Positions 17,346 through 26,148 of a stretch of DNA of 64,000 bases are shown piece by piece (the first letter of the stretch is position 1; every line of letters begins with the position of its first letter). The notes under the pieces were generated by a model that searched no databases, had not been told where the DNA came from, and saw only the letters and a program-made list of their open reading frames with translations. The stretch comes from Spirosoma profusum. GTDB lineage: Bacteria > Bacteroidota > Bacteroidia > Cytophagales > Spirosomataceae. A program made the translations under genes and the position numbers. The stretch is taken from contig NZ_JACWZY010000032.1 in the NCBI RefSeq assembly GCF_014699005.1, positions 34,979-98,978 of the forward strand, in the 5' to 3' direction.

Positions 17346-18875
17346 TTAAAAAATAAGATCGTCGGCGGTTTGATTCAGATAGTCAGGGCGTTGTGGTGGT
17401 TTCTCCTGTTTAGACATTTCAAGCACATCACTCCGAACGCTCTTCATGGTCTGTTCCAGGGTATTGCCTTTCTTCAGATGTCGAAGCAAAGCCTCCGTGT
17501 AATAGCCGTTTTTCCCTGGTCCATTCCAGGCTTTTGTACCGGCCATAGTAGCCTGTGCCACACAGCAGTTCCGGATAAAATTTTCGACCACAATAGGCGC
17601 GAATGGAGGGAGGGGAAAACGATCTTTCGTAGCCGTTCCTGTAGTTTTCGCGGTTAATGAGGACGTAGTTTTAAGGCCCTTCAACGCAGTTTCTCGGCAA
17701 GCATCGAGCACAATCATACAGAATTTCGGGTTGGCTTGCTGAAGTTGTTCGATCAGGGTTGTAATCAGTAAGGCATTTTCAGTGAGTTCCTGAACGTACT
17801 GATCCGTTACAGAAAATTCACCCATATCAACGGGAAGTAAATAATTAGTGCCATTATACTGCAATCCGTGACCAGCGAAATAAAAGAAAGCCAGGTCGGC
17901 ATTTGTTGCAGCCTGGCAAAAAGCCTTGATTTTTTCCTTGAGAAGTTTTCCTTTTGTATCCTTTACCAGGGTAGTCGAGAATCCAAGCTTATTGAGCCGG
18001 ATATTCATAGAATCTGCATCATTTATTGGCTGATTTTTGAGTTCGGCGTAATAGGTGTATTCAGAATTGCCAATGATTAATGCTACCCGTTTCCCGGTAA
18101 ACGTAGAAGTAGATTTTGTGCTGCCTGATTCGCCCGAACGGGATAATCCGCGCAAACGAGCCGCGGCATCGGGATAGCCCGGTTTTAGATTCAGCGCCTT
18201 GTTGTAATAATCCGATGCGCGCGTTAAGTCATTTTTTCGCTCGTAGGCTTCGCCCAAATCCGTAAATACACGATGGGCTTCTCCATGCTTACGGTTCAGA
18301 CTTTGCTGAAAATCGGCAATGGCATCATCTATTTTTCCGCTGTACATTTTGGCCCTACCCCTGTTTCGATACGGATAGGGAGAAGTCGGATTCAGATCAA
18401 TCCCCTTCTGTGCAATAGTGAGCGCTTCGGAATAACGACCAAGCTTAACCCGACAGTAACTTAATCCGCTATAGTAATTTGCTTCTCTGGGTTTCAGTTT
18501 AATGGCTCGCTCATAATCGGTAGCGGCCCGGTCATACTCATGAATCTGCACCCTTAAGTAAGCGCGCTGGGCGTAATAGCGGGCTGACGTATCGACAAGC
18601 GCAATGGCAGCGGTAGCATCAGCAATGGCGTCATCAAATCGCTCCAGTCTCCCCCGCACGATGGCTCGTCCAAGCAAAGCGGCATCGGCCAGGGGTTGTA
18701 TGCGAAGGGCTTCCGTATAGAGACGTTCTGCCTCGACATAGTTGGTTTCCCGATCTGCCCGATTAACCCATTCCTGTGCCGTCTGGGACAGAGCGGTGCC
18801 CGTCGACAGGAACATCGTCCAGCCGAGTATACAGAAAATTGATAGGTACTTTGAATTGAAAATACACCTGCCCAT
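17346..18875 (-). CDS. exported TPR-caspase (C14) protein
   Basis: A 509-residue protein with a hydrophobic leader (about 9-31, ending TALSQ), five to six TPR units (about 35-245; for example YYAQRAYLRVQIHEYDRAA and NYYSGLSYCRVKLGRYSEA), a Ser/Thr linker, and a C-terminal caspase domain from about 262. The start of the domain is KRVALIIGNSEY, the catalytic His is in FFYFAGHGL (His336) and the catalytic Cys in MIVLDACRE (Cys393). The tail has KNGYYTEALLRHLKKG, a common caspase feature. TPRs suggest recruitment to a protein complex. It opens the tight protease operon: 164 bases separate it from the membrane protein gene upstream and only 21 from the M48 gene downstream. Confidence 0.88.
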   Translation of the reverse strand: MGRCIFNSKYLSIFCILGWTMFLSTGTALSQTAQEWVNRADRETNYVEAERLYTEALRIQPLADAALLGRAIVRGRLERFDDAIADATAAIALVDTSARYYAQRAYLRVQIHEYDRAATDYERAIKLKPREANYYSGLSYCRVKLGRYSEALTIAQKGIDLNPTSPYPYRNRGRAKMYSGKIDDAIADFQQSLNRKHGEAHRVFTDLGEAYERKNDLTRASDYYNKALNLKPGYPDAAARLRGLSRSGESGSTKSTSTFTGKRVALIIGNSEYTYYAELKNQPINDADSMNIRLNKLGFSTTLVKDTKGKLLKEKIKAFCQAATNADLAFFYFAGHGLQYNGTNYLLPVDMGEFSVTDQYVQELTENALLITTLIEQLQQANPKFCMIVLDACRETALKGLKTTSSLTAKTTGTATKDRFPLPPFAPIVVENFIRNCCVAQATMAGTKAWNGPGKNGYYTEALLRHLKKGNTLEQTMKSVRSDVLEMSKQEKPPQRPDYLNQTADDLIF

Positions 18876-19039
18876 TTTTCGATATACTTAACACGTGGAT
18901 AGTTGATTGGCATGCCAACCTGGATTGGTACCAAATGTAACTAATGAAGGTGTTAAATCTAGAAAACCTAAGCGGTAAAGTCAATACAGGAGTTTAACTC
19001 CTTATCTTTAAATCAGCCTGTTAGCGTACAGCCCACTGC

Positions 19040-20353
19040 TTACTCGTAACGTATCAACGCCTTCGTTTTTACACGCCATGTGCCGTTTTCCAACGTAGCT
19101 TCACCGTCACGGCGCATGGCGATACGTGTGTGGACCGACGAATAAGGATTTTCGCTTTCGCAGGCAGGCTCAATCATGTAATTCCGATACGTCAGGAAGC
19201 GAGCTACACGTCCGGGATCGGCTTCAAACCGGAACATAGCGAGCGTCGGATTATCGGCGCTCACGCTAAATCGATAAGCTGACTCAGGTATGAGTGTCGG
19301 CGATTTCTGTGATACGTCGAACTGGCCGTTCTGGTCGGGAGGAGGGCAATAAAAAACTTCGGAACGGGCGATCGGTGGCAGCGGTTCCAGAGGTGGGAGC
19401 GGCTCTATAGGCGTCTGCACCTGAATAGGGTCGGGCTCGCCAACTAGCGCCGACTCAATCGTTGGTTCGCCAAAACGGGGTCTTGGGGCTGGTTTAGATG
19501 CCGTAGTAGACTGTTTCTTTAATTCCTTAATGGCTTCCAGTGGATTTGAGGTACCCAGTTCGTTTATAATAGCGTCGTAAGCTCTGGCTTTCAGATTTGG
19601 CTCATTCTGCGATTGGCGAGGTTCATTGGCCGGTTTGGTACGTCGGTAAAAGTCAACATCACGACTCAGCTTTTGATTATCGTCCGTCAGTCGTTCTATT
19701 TCAGCTTTGGCTCTTCGGTAGAGCGCAAAATAAATACCTGCGGCACCAACTAAAAGCCCAACTATTCCACTAAGTATCATCATCCAGAGTTGATTGTCCT
19801 GTTTTTCTTTCTGCTCACGTTCCAACTGACTCAGCCGGAGTGCATTCGGATCGATGCCCGTGCCTTCGTCGGCAACCGTTGATGAGCTGGCAGATGATTC
19901 AGTTACAGTTGCTGTTGGTTCGGGTGCTGGAGCGGGCGGAAGTAACTGGTCGATTCGGGCAATTATTTGGGCCTGTACCGGTGGAGTCAGTGGCTTCCCG
20001 TAGTTGTTATCTGTTTTGTAGCGGGCATAAAATTGCGCTAGTTGTTTCCGAATGGCTGTATTGGCTTCAGCCGGTGCCATACTGTTGAACTGCGCTGTAT
20101 TCTTTAACTCGCTCAACTCCTGCATTTTCGCCCCAACCGCATCCCAGCCGCCCACCGTCCGAATAATCGTTTGCGGATCGCAGCCGTCGCCACAATCACG
20201 TAGCATGGCATAAATCTCCTGCGCTTTCGGTTGCTGAATACGGGCAAAAACAACCGTTGCTACGTCTTTCGTCAACGTATCGACAGCCGCCTGGTTCGCG
20301 CTCTGGGCTAGCGCAGACGTAGTGAGTAGGCTAAGAATGATAAGTAGTCGCAT
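19040..20353 (-). CDS. single-span membrane protein with coiled coil, tubulin/actin module
   Basis: The ATG at 20353 gives a clear signal peptide (MRLLIILSLLTTSALAQ); an ATG at 20392 lies in repeat DNA. The 437-residue product has a periplasmic helical region of about 130 residues with a Cys pair (DCGDGCDP), a Pro/Ser-rich linker, one transmembrane helix near 195-215 (LWMMILSGIVGLLVGAAGI), a short basic coiled coil (AEIERLTDDNQKLSRDVDF), and a cytoplasmic C-terminal domain with VFYCPPPDQNGQF and SAYRFSVSADNPTLAMFRF. The topology would connect the periplasm to the cytoplasmic NTPases encoded just upstream. No family recognised. Confidence 0.65.
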   Translation of the reverse strand: MRLLIILSLLTTSALAQSANQAAVDTLTKDVATVVFARIQQPKAQEIYAMLRDCGDGCDPQTIIRTVGGWDAVGAKMQELSELKNTAQFNSMAPAEANTAIRKQLAQFYARYKTDNNYGKPLTPPVQAQIIARIDQLLPPAPAPEPTATVTESSASSSTVADEGTGIDPNALRLSQLEREQKEKQDNQLWMMILSGIVGLLVGAAGIYFALYRRAKAEIERLTDDNQKLSRDVDFYRRTKPANEPRQSQNEPNLKARAYDAIINELGTSNPLEAIKELKKQSTTASKPAPRPRFGEPTIESALVGEPDPIQVQTPIEPLPPLEPLPPIARSEVFYCPPPDQNGQFDVSQKSPTLIPESAYRFSVSADNPTLAMFRFEADPGRVARFLTYRNYMIEPACESENPYSSVHTRIAMRRDGEATLENGTWRVKTKALIRYE

Positions 20354-20379
20354 AAGGATTTTGTTGGGACACAGAAATG

Positions 20380-20434
20380 CACGGAGACACACAGAGATTT
20401 TATTTTTCTCTGTGCATCTCCGTGTGTCTCCGTG
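20380..20434. repeat. CACGGAGA palindrome, copy 2, between module genes
   Basis: Arms 20380-20398 and 20416-20434 (19 bases, one mismatch) flank a 17-base T-rich loop; related sequence continues to 20447. The hairpin lies between the actin/Hsp70-like gene and the downstream membrane protein gene. It is the same family as 818-900 and 54309-54362. Confidence 0.65.
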
Positions 20435-20450
20435 ATCTCTGTGTCATAAC

Positions 20451-23400
20451 TCACGCTAGTGTATTGGCCAATTTATTGATAGCTCCGATAAGCGGGTAGA
20501 AAAACAGCGTTTCATCAATGGGTGCGCCCAGCGCGTCGGTCATGCCGCTGTATTCAGCTGCAATGTCGCTCTCCCTGCGTTGAATACCGTCCATGAGCGA
20601 CGTATCGAGATGCGTCCGTAACTCCTGTTGGGCCACCACCAGCGACCGCGCCGATACATTCAGATTCCGCACGAAACTAAACTGCTGATTAATCGCAAAG
20701 AAGAAATCGATAAACGCGTTGGTTTCTTTCAGTAGCGAATCAACTACTTCCGGTTTCCGTAATTCAGCATAAGTCAGCGTAGGGAATTGGTCTTCGAACG
20801 TAGCAGGGTAGACGTAGTTAATCGCTTCCGTATCAACCGGACGGCTGTTGGTTGGCTGCATCAGCGCACCTTTGCAGGTCACCTCTTTCGGTCCTTTCCG
20901 TTCGTAGAACAGCGTTAGTCCACTGGCGTCGTAGGTTTGGTCGTAGACTTTTTCGAAAATAACCCGCGCCAGTTTACCCAGCATCTGATCGTCGGAACTA
21001 ATGATAGTCAGTACTTTAGAGCCCGTTCCGCTGAACGTAATGGCACCCGGCAAACTGATGCCTTTGTGCTTCATCAGTTTGGCGATGTGATACAGTAACG
21101 CCGTGAAGAACAAGACGAATACCACTTTCATATCTTCGTCTTTCGCCAGCATCCCGTTGAACGACAGCATACTTTTGGCCTTCACGTCGTTACTTTTCTC
21201 AATCGAGAACCAGAACGCCATGATATCTTCCGAACGATTCGTATCCAGAATGCGCCGGTTGTTATCGCTCAAGTTACCCAGACTCTGACTGTCCAGCAGT
21301 GTCTGAATTTTATCGGCATATTTCCGAACGAATCCATTGTGGCTGGCGGCTCCGTACTCGCTGAACGCGTCGCCGTAGATGGCGTTTCCCGCAAATCGAA
21401 ACGACGTCAGCAACTTTGGTTCGTTACGTTCGTAAACCACTACGTCCGACGTACCACCGCCAATATCGACGTTGATAACGGGCCGGGCCGACGCGCTTAA
21501 CGTAGGATTCTGCTTGTAATAATAGAACGGCGCGACTGATTCCGATACCTCCCGCAGCCGACCCGCCGACCCACCAATATAACGGTCGTACAGTTCCTGC
21601 CAGTCGGCGCGGAGTTGGCTCACGCGACCGGGCGTCATGCTGGCGGGGTAGAACCAGTAAACCGTCGTCTGGGCCAAATTACCACCTTCGGTAAGCACTT
21701 TGTTTTTGATGAGCATCAGCAATTCTTCCAGAAAAGCCTCTACACGCCGTTCAGTCTGATCGCTGGATTTTGCCCATTTCAGGTTAGTGGTGATGCGGTT
21801 GGAACCAGCCGGTTGACGCTCTACGTAGAATGGAATGTTGAAATCGGCCAGCGCCTGCGTTTGCTGGTTGAAACTCAGGTTCAGCGGTTCGGCAATGGCG
21901 GTTCGTGTCGGGAAATTATCAGGTCTGCCGGGGCCGATAGTCGGCGGCACGAATTCCAGATCATACAGTAAAAACAGCTCGAACAGGGCCGGATTGTACT
22001 GCGTGGGAGAAACCAACGTAGCAACCTGTGGCGTCAATTCTGCTACGTCGTAGGGGCGGGGAGAGCCCCCATCAACTTTGTATTCGACGTGGGTATTCGT
22101 CGTGCCAAAATCGACTGAAAATTCAAACTGCTTGCTACCGCCGTTGTAAAGTTGCCAGCGTGGAATCAGGACGCCGTGCATTTCCTTACCATCGCCACGA
22201 ATGTTGGCCTGTAGATAATCGAACTCTTCACGCAGGACGTAGTACACACTGGAACCGTCGGTATTTTGCTGACGGACAGTACGTTGGTGCTTCGATTCGA
22301 CTTTAACTTCGCTATTTTCTCTCTGCCCGAAATAAGCTAGTTCGTACTGATTCTGACTGTCGAAACCCGACTCAATGAGCTGCACCCGGTAATCAGCGGG
22401 AACAGTTACTGACCCCGACCGCACGAACGGATAAATATTAACCGTAAACGAATTTTCGACAATGATACCTTCATTCGTCGTTTCGTTAGGGGCAGCGTTT
22501 GTCGTTGAGCTATAGAGTCGCTCGAACGTAACGAATTGGTTCCCAGGCTGACTTGGCGCCGTAACCGGAATGTCGAGTGTTACGTTAATCCCACCCGCTT
22601 GCGGCACCATTTTCAACCGAACGCGGCCAAGTAAAAGATCATCGACATCAAAAAAGTCGAAGAAGTCTTTCTTGAGAGGTAACAGAAAACCTTTGTCGGA
22701 AGCGGGCGTTTGCAGGTTGCCATCGAAATAGCGGCCCCGGTCGGTGGGGAAGGGGAGCCGGATGAGGTAGGGTTCCAGTAAATCACTGACAGTCAGCCAT
22801 GGATAATTGCCGGGTTGACCGGGTAATGGCCTCAGATTGTCGCGCCACGACTCACGAGCGAAGTACGGAACGGCGGTATTTGAATTCCACTGCGCCTGGG
22901 GTACGTAGGTAAATTGCCGGAAAAAGCGGTTTTGCAGTGCCATCGGACGCGGCAAATTCGGGTATAACCGAGCGTATTTATCCGACTTAATGATGAAATC
23001 ACTAACCTGACCGATAGCTCGCGAATCAGACTTTTTCTTACGTAGCGGAAAACCAAGTACTTCCACAATGTCGCCCGGACCCGTGGTCAATTCCTCAAAA
23101 TCCTGCTCAAATTTCTCCCGCGTCAGCAGCGGCTGCCCATTCTGCGATTGAATGTGTTCATAGAATAGCGACGAGTTAGTTTGTTGCAATAATGCGAGGT
23201 TCCTATTGAGGTAGTCGTCTACTTCGCGGAACCGGTCGCGGAAATTGGGCATAAACTGCTTGATGGAATACCAGAATTTTTGATACTCAATATCGCGCTG
23301 GTATAACGCACAAACCGAGTTATCAAACAGCCGGTCGTTGCCCATCGATACGTCGACCCAGCTCAGGTCGTTCCCCGAACTGAAAAACAACGTTTTAGGC

Positions 23401-23882
23401 GACGTACCACCCACCACTCGCCCCCGGTAACTCAGCACAAACAGCCGGTTAATGTCGCCAAAATTATATTCAGCGGCATCCTGATCCAGAAACAGTTTTA
23501 ATGCGTCGCCGAGTCGTTTATGCCCCAGATTAGACGTTGGCTGCCGTAGTCGGTCAAGGTCGGTACGTACGTCGAATGGCGTAATGACGATGTACGTTTT
23601 AAGCTTGTCGTAATTAAAAAACAACTCCCCCACATCGAGCGCATCCGACACGATACGTTGATCGTTCATGGTGCCGTTGAGGTCAGGGCGAAGGGCCAGA
23701 TTCAGGAATGCCGAACGTACCAGATCCAACCGCGCAAACGGACTTGGAATCGAGGTCGGCTGCTTCACTGTCTGACCGCCCTGCGGGTCGCGGATGGCCG
23801 CAATCTGGTCGGTTCCGAAGGGTTTACTAACGTACCAATGCAATCCTGGTACGGGGTTATGTAGGCTGAATGTTGTAGGCAT
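20451..23882 (-). CDS. large protein with C-terminal actin/Hsp70-fold ATPase domain
   Basis: An 1143-residue cytoplasmic protein without signal or membrane helices. The nucleotide motifs of the actin/Hsp70 ATPase fold are recognisable: phosphate-1 in SVDFGTTNTHVEY near residue 590, phosphate-2 in VINVDIGGGTSDVVVYE near 806, and the adenosine motif in ITFSGTGSKVL near 947. The spacing between phosphate-1 and phosphate-2 is over 200 residues and includes an extra region. The N-terminal 580 residues have no family I recognise. It starts 95 bases after the tubulin-like gene, separated by a long palindrome. I infer an ATP-driven partner of the tubulin-like GTPase. SrfB-like proteins are the nearest idea I have, but I cannot confirm homology. 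Confidence 0.75.
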   Translation of the reverse strand: MPTTFSLHNPVPGLHWYVSKPFGTDQIAAIRDPQGGQTVKQPTSIPSPFARLDLVRSAFLNLALRPDLNGTMNDQRIVSDALDVGELFFNYDKLKTYIVITPFDVRTDLDRLRQPTSNLGHKRLGDALKLFLDQDAAEYNFGDINRLFVLSYRGRVVGGTSPKTLFFSSGNDLSWVDVSMGNDRLFDNSVCALYQRDIEYQKFWYSIKQFMPNFRDRFREVDDYLNRNLALLQQTNSSLFYEHIQSQNGQPLLTREKFEQDFEELTTGPGDIVEVLGFPLRKKKSDSRAIGQVSDFIIKSDKYARLYPNLPRPMALQNRFFRQFTYVPQAQWNSNTAVPYFARESWRDNLRPLPGQPGNYPWLTVSDLLEPYLIRLPFPTDRGRYFDGNLQTPASDKGFLLPLKKDFFDFFDVDDLLLGRVRLKMVPQAGGINVTLDIPVTAPSQPGNQFVTFERLYSSTTNAAPNETTNEGIIVENSFTVNIYPFVRSGSVTVPADYRVQLIESGFDSQNQYELAYFGQRENSEVKVESKHQRTVRQQNTDGSSVYYVLREEFDYLQANIRGDGKEMHGVLIPRWQLYNGGSKQFEFSVDFGTTNTHVEYKVDGGSPRPYDVAELTPQVATLVSPTQYNPALFELFLLYDLEFVPPTIGPGRPDNFPTRTAIAEPLNLSFNQQTQALADFNIPFYVERQPAGSNRITTNLKWAKSSDQTERRVEAFLEELLMLIKNKVLTEGGNLAQTTVYWFYPASMTPGRVSQLRADWQELYDRYIGGSAGRLREVSESVAPFYYYKQNPTLSASARPVINVDIGGGTSDVVVYERNEPKLLTSFRFAGNAIYGDAFSEYGAASHNGFVRKYADKIQTLLDSQSLGNLSDNNRRILDTNRSEDIMAFWFSIEKSNDVKAKSMLSFNGMLAKDEDMKVVFVLFFTALLYHIAKLMKHKGISLPGAITFSGTGSKVLTIISSDDQMLGKLARVIFEKVYDQTYDASGLTLFYERKGPKEVTCKGALMQPTNSRPVDTEAINYVYPATFEDQFPTLTYAELRKPEVVDSLLKETNAFIDFFFAINQQFSFVRNLNVSARSLVVAQQELRTHLDTSLMDGIQRRESDIAAEYSGMTDALGAPIDETLFFYPLIGAINKLANTLA

Positions 23883-23896
23883 CTTTTCTGTTCAAA

Positions 23897-23975
23897 GTTC
23901 CAGGTTTCATGTTCCAGGTTGGCTGACTATAACGGCGGACCGGCGTCAGCCAACCCGGAACATGAAACTTGAAAC
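23897..23975. repeat. 31-base palindrome between tubulin-like and actin-like genes
   Basis: Arms 23897-23927 (GTTCCAGGTTTCATGTTCCA...) and 23945-23975 pair along 31 bases with a few mismatches around a 17-base loop. The element fills the gap between the stop of the tubulin-like gene and the start of the next gene. Confidence 0.65.
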
Positions 23976-23977
23976 AA

Positions 23978-25468
23978 TTAATGGTCTGTCACTTTGGGCA
24001 ATTTTTCACGAACGAACTGATCGGTACTCTCGGAAAAAAGCTGAATGAATTTGTCGGCTTCACTACCGTAAGCTTTGCCCTCGGCGTTTTTGTTGAGAGT
24101 CTGGTCGAAATCGTCGATGATGTCGAGTTTTACGTCCGACTCACCTCCGAAAATTCCCCGCTTTTTCGGCTCAAAACCACGTACTGTATGGCCAAGGTTG
24201 GCCGCATCAAGTAGAAATGGCTCGAACGAACGTTTGTTCTCCCGCATCTCAGTCAACCACTGCCGGAATGCCGCATCGAAATTTTTGACGCTATTGAAAA
24301 ACCCAGAATTCAGGAATGAAGTCGAAATCTGCGGATTCGCTTTGGACCATTGCACCGTACCTGCGGCCTGACGAATCCGCTGGCTGAGATACGTACTGAA
24401 CAGCGCCATTTTCGATAGCGGCAGGCTAATGAGTTGTTTCGTAGCCCCCGCCAGATTGCCCAGTTGCAGGCTGATACCGTCCTGCTCGATACCAAATTCT
24501 TTATAAACCGGGTTATTCGGGCGACCGTTCGAGACAGCCAGACTAGCATCATCGATGTTCATAAAATCGACAATAGACAGCGCCGACGCCATTTCTACAA
24601 AGTGCGCTTCGTTTTTCTGACCACCCGCACCAGGGTCATACGTATAGGCCTTTGTCTGATCGTCGCCTATATAGTACAACGTATTGACCGACGGGTTTAC
24701 GCCCTTCTGGTAATAGTTCAGCGCAGCCTTGGTTTTGGCGATGAACGAAGCCGGGTCAATCAGTTTGTTGTCATTGGTCGTGAGGCTGAAATAGGGCATT
24801 ACCGTTACGGCTCCAATCTTGGCATCGCGTAGGAACGCCGGGTTTGGAATCTGGCCGATGGCCTGCGCACCCCGGATATTCTTGAGCAAAATTGGGAAGC
24901 CAGCGGCACCCGTTCCTCCGAAAATTGAACTGATGATAAAAATCCGGTCGTTTGCGCCGAAGTTTTCCGCAAACGCTTGAAATACATCGGAATACCTAAA
25001 CTGATTCAGTACTGTGCTACCAATATTTGGATTTCCGACGAAGCCGATGTCCATTTTTGTTTCCAGGTTTTCTTCCGAAAACAACAAACTGGCAAACGCT
25101 TTGGCGGACGCGTCTAAACCTTCGTAATTGATATAATCCCGGAACTTTTCCTGCTGAACGCCCTGTAATTCAAAGACATACGTATCGGCAATAGTTGCAT
25201 TGCCACCAATGGACCGGTTCAGCGTTTTGATTTCGGTACTGAAAAATCCCGATGTCGGTTTGTTTTGCAGATTTGCCCGAATATTGCCGTACTCACGTAG
25301 CAAATCTTTGGTACGTAGCAGGTCATCATTCGTAGCGTGAGGGTCCAGTACAATCGGAATCACCTCGTCGGTATTGTTGAGTTTTACGCCAGAGGCCAGC
25401 AAAAACGTCAGGGCTTTCAGCACCCGCGAGCCAGTTCCGCCAATGGCGAAGACAAATAGTTTAGCCAT
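23978..25468 (-). CDS. tubulin/FtsZ-superfamily GTPase (tubulin-like protein)
   Basis: A 496-residue protein that opens at once with a Rossmann-type strand and glycine loop, FVFAIGGTGSRVLKAL (GGTGSR at 10-15), and carries the tubulin signature loop as SIFGGTGAAGFP (184-190), the counterpart of GGGTGSG in FtsZ. A DPHATNDD loop at about 42-49 follows the second strand. This matches the prokaryotic tubulin-like family related to FtsZl-1, which is distinct from division FtsZ. Such proteins bind GTP and may polymerise. The C-terminal 150 residues are helical and charged. The gene is third in the module, after the vWA-like lipoprotein and a small membrane protein. Its role in division, membrane remodelling or defence cannot be read from sequence. 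Confidence 0.82.
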   Translation of the reverse strand: MAKLFVFAIGGTGSRVLKALTFLLASGVKLNNTDEVIPIVLDPHATNDDLLRTKDLLREYGNIRANLQNKPTSGFFSTEIKTLNRSIGGNATIADTYVFELQGVQQEKFRDYINYEGLDASAKAFASLLFSEENLETKMDIGFVGNPNIGSTVLNQFRYSDVFQAFAENFGANDRIFIISSIFGGTGAAGFPILLKNIRGAQAIGQIPNPAFLRDAKIGAVTVMPYFSLTTNDNKLIDPASFIAKTKAALNYYQKGVNPSVNTLYYIGDDQTKAYTYDPGAGGQKNEAHFVEMASALSIVDFMNIDDASLAVSNGRPNNPVYKEFGIEQDGISLQLGNLAGATKQLISLPLSKMALFSTYLSQRIRQAAGTVQWSKANPQISTSFLNSGFFNSVKNFDAAFRQWLTEMRENKRSFEPFLLDAANLGHTVRGFEPKKRGIFGGESDVKLDIIDDFDQTLNKNAEGKAYGSEADKFIQLFSESTDQFVREKLPKVTDH

Positions 25469-25487
25469 AATTTTTTATCAATTGTCT

Positions 25488-25581
25488 TGTAGAGACAGGG
25501 CACACCCTGTCTCACGTCCGGATGGTTTTTATGCCGGATGGTTGCTGACGCATATGAGACAAGGCATGCCTTGTCTCTACA
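25488..25581. repeat. double hairpin repeat (TAGAGACAGGG family)
   Basis: Two nested palindromes occur here: AGACAGGGCACACCCTGTCT near 25492-25512 and GAGACAAGGCATGCCTTGTC near 25556-25577. Their outer sequences (TGTAGAGACA ... TGTCTCTACA) also pair with each other. The element lies between the small membrane protein gene and the tubulin-like gene. Confidence 0.65.
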
Positions 25582-25584
25582 TTA

Positions 25585-26028
25585 TTATTTAGAAGGCCAT
25601 AACATAGGCCGGTGTTTTGCGTTTTTACTGAAATTTTTCATCAACATTGAGATGATGAAGAAAATAACGACGGTCAGCAGCGCCATTGTAAAGGAGTAAC
25701 TTAAAAAAATACTCACGCCCTGATCGAACAGATTTCCCTGATCGGGGTCGGCTTCGTCGCGAGGGATTTCCTGATTGGCTTTCTGGTAGCACGTAACAAG
25801 CGTAATGACAAAAAGCACCAACGCACTCACGCCCATCATCAGCAGCCAGCTTCCCATACCGCTGAAACTCACTTTGTTAAACGGCCAGATGTAAAAGGCA
25901 AACGCCACCACAAACGCAATCCCGATGGCCGTCCAGGTCAGGGGCGACAGGAGTTCTTCCTGATACAAATCCTCCAGCAGCGCGCCGTTGACAAACAGGT
26001 TGTAGAAATTATAAAGTGATTCTTCCAT
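25585..26028 (-). CDS. small three-helix membrane protein of the tubulin/actin module
   Basis: A 147-residue integral membrane protein with three hydrophobic helices at about 31-49 (WTAIGIAFVVAFAFYIW), 58-80 (SWLLMMGVSALVLFVITLV) and 108-130 (FTMALLTVVIFFIISML). An acidic loop (IPRDEADPDQGNLFDQ) separates helices two and three, and a basic tail ends the protein. No family recognised. It lies between the vWA-like lipoprotein gene and the tubulin-like gene, so it is a candidate inner-membrane anchor for the module. Both flanking gaps (120 and 116 bases) are largely palindromic repeats. Confidence 0.7.
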   Translation of the reverse strand: MEESLYNFYNLFVNGALLEDLYQEELLSPLTWTAIGIAFVVAFAFYIWPFNKVSFSGMGSWLLMMGVSALVLFVITLVTCYQKANQEIPRDEADPDQGNLFDQGVSIFLSYSFTMALLTVVIFFIISMLMKNFSKNAKHRPMLWPSK

Positions 26029-26032
26029 TGTT

Positions 26033-26136
26033 TAAAGAGCGAAAGAGTGAATGAGCGAAAGAGCGAAAGAAAACTTGCGCAGGCTTTTCGCTGGATCGCC
26101 AGCCGCTCTTTCGCTCATTCACTCTTTCGCTCTTTA
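26033..26136. repeat. 33-base perfect palindrome (AAAGAGCGAAAGAGTG family)
   Basis: Arms 26033-26065 and 26104-26136 are exact reverse complements over 33 bases, with a 38-base loop. The element fills most of the gap between the vWA-like lipoprotein and the small membrane protein gene. A single arm of the same family lies at 27848-27879. Confidence 0.75.
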
Positions 26137-26148
26137 GGTTTCTTTCAC

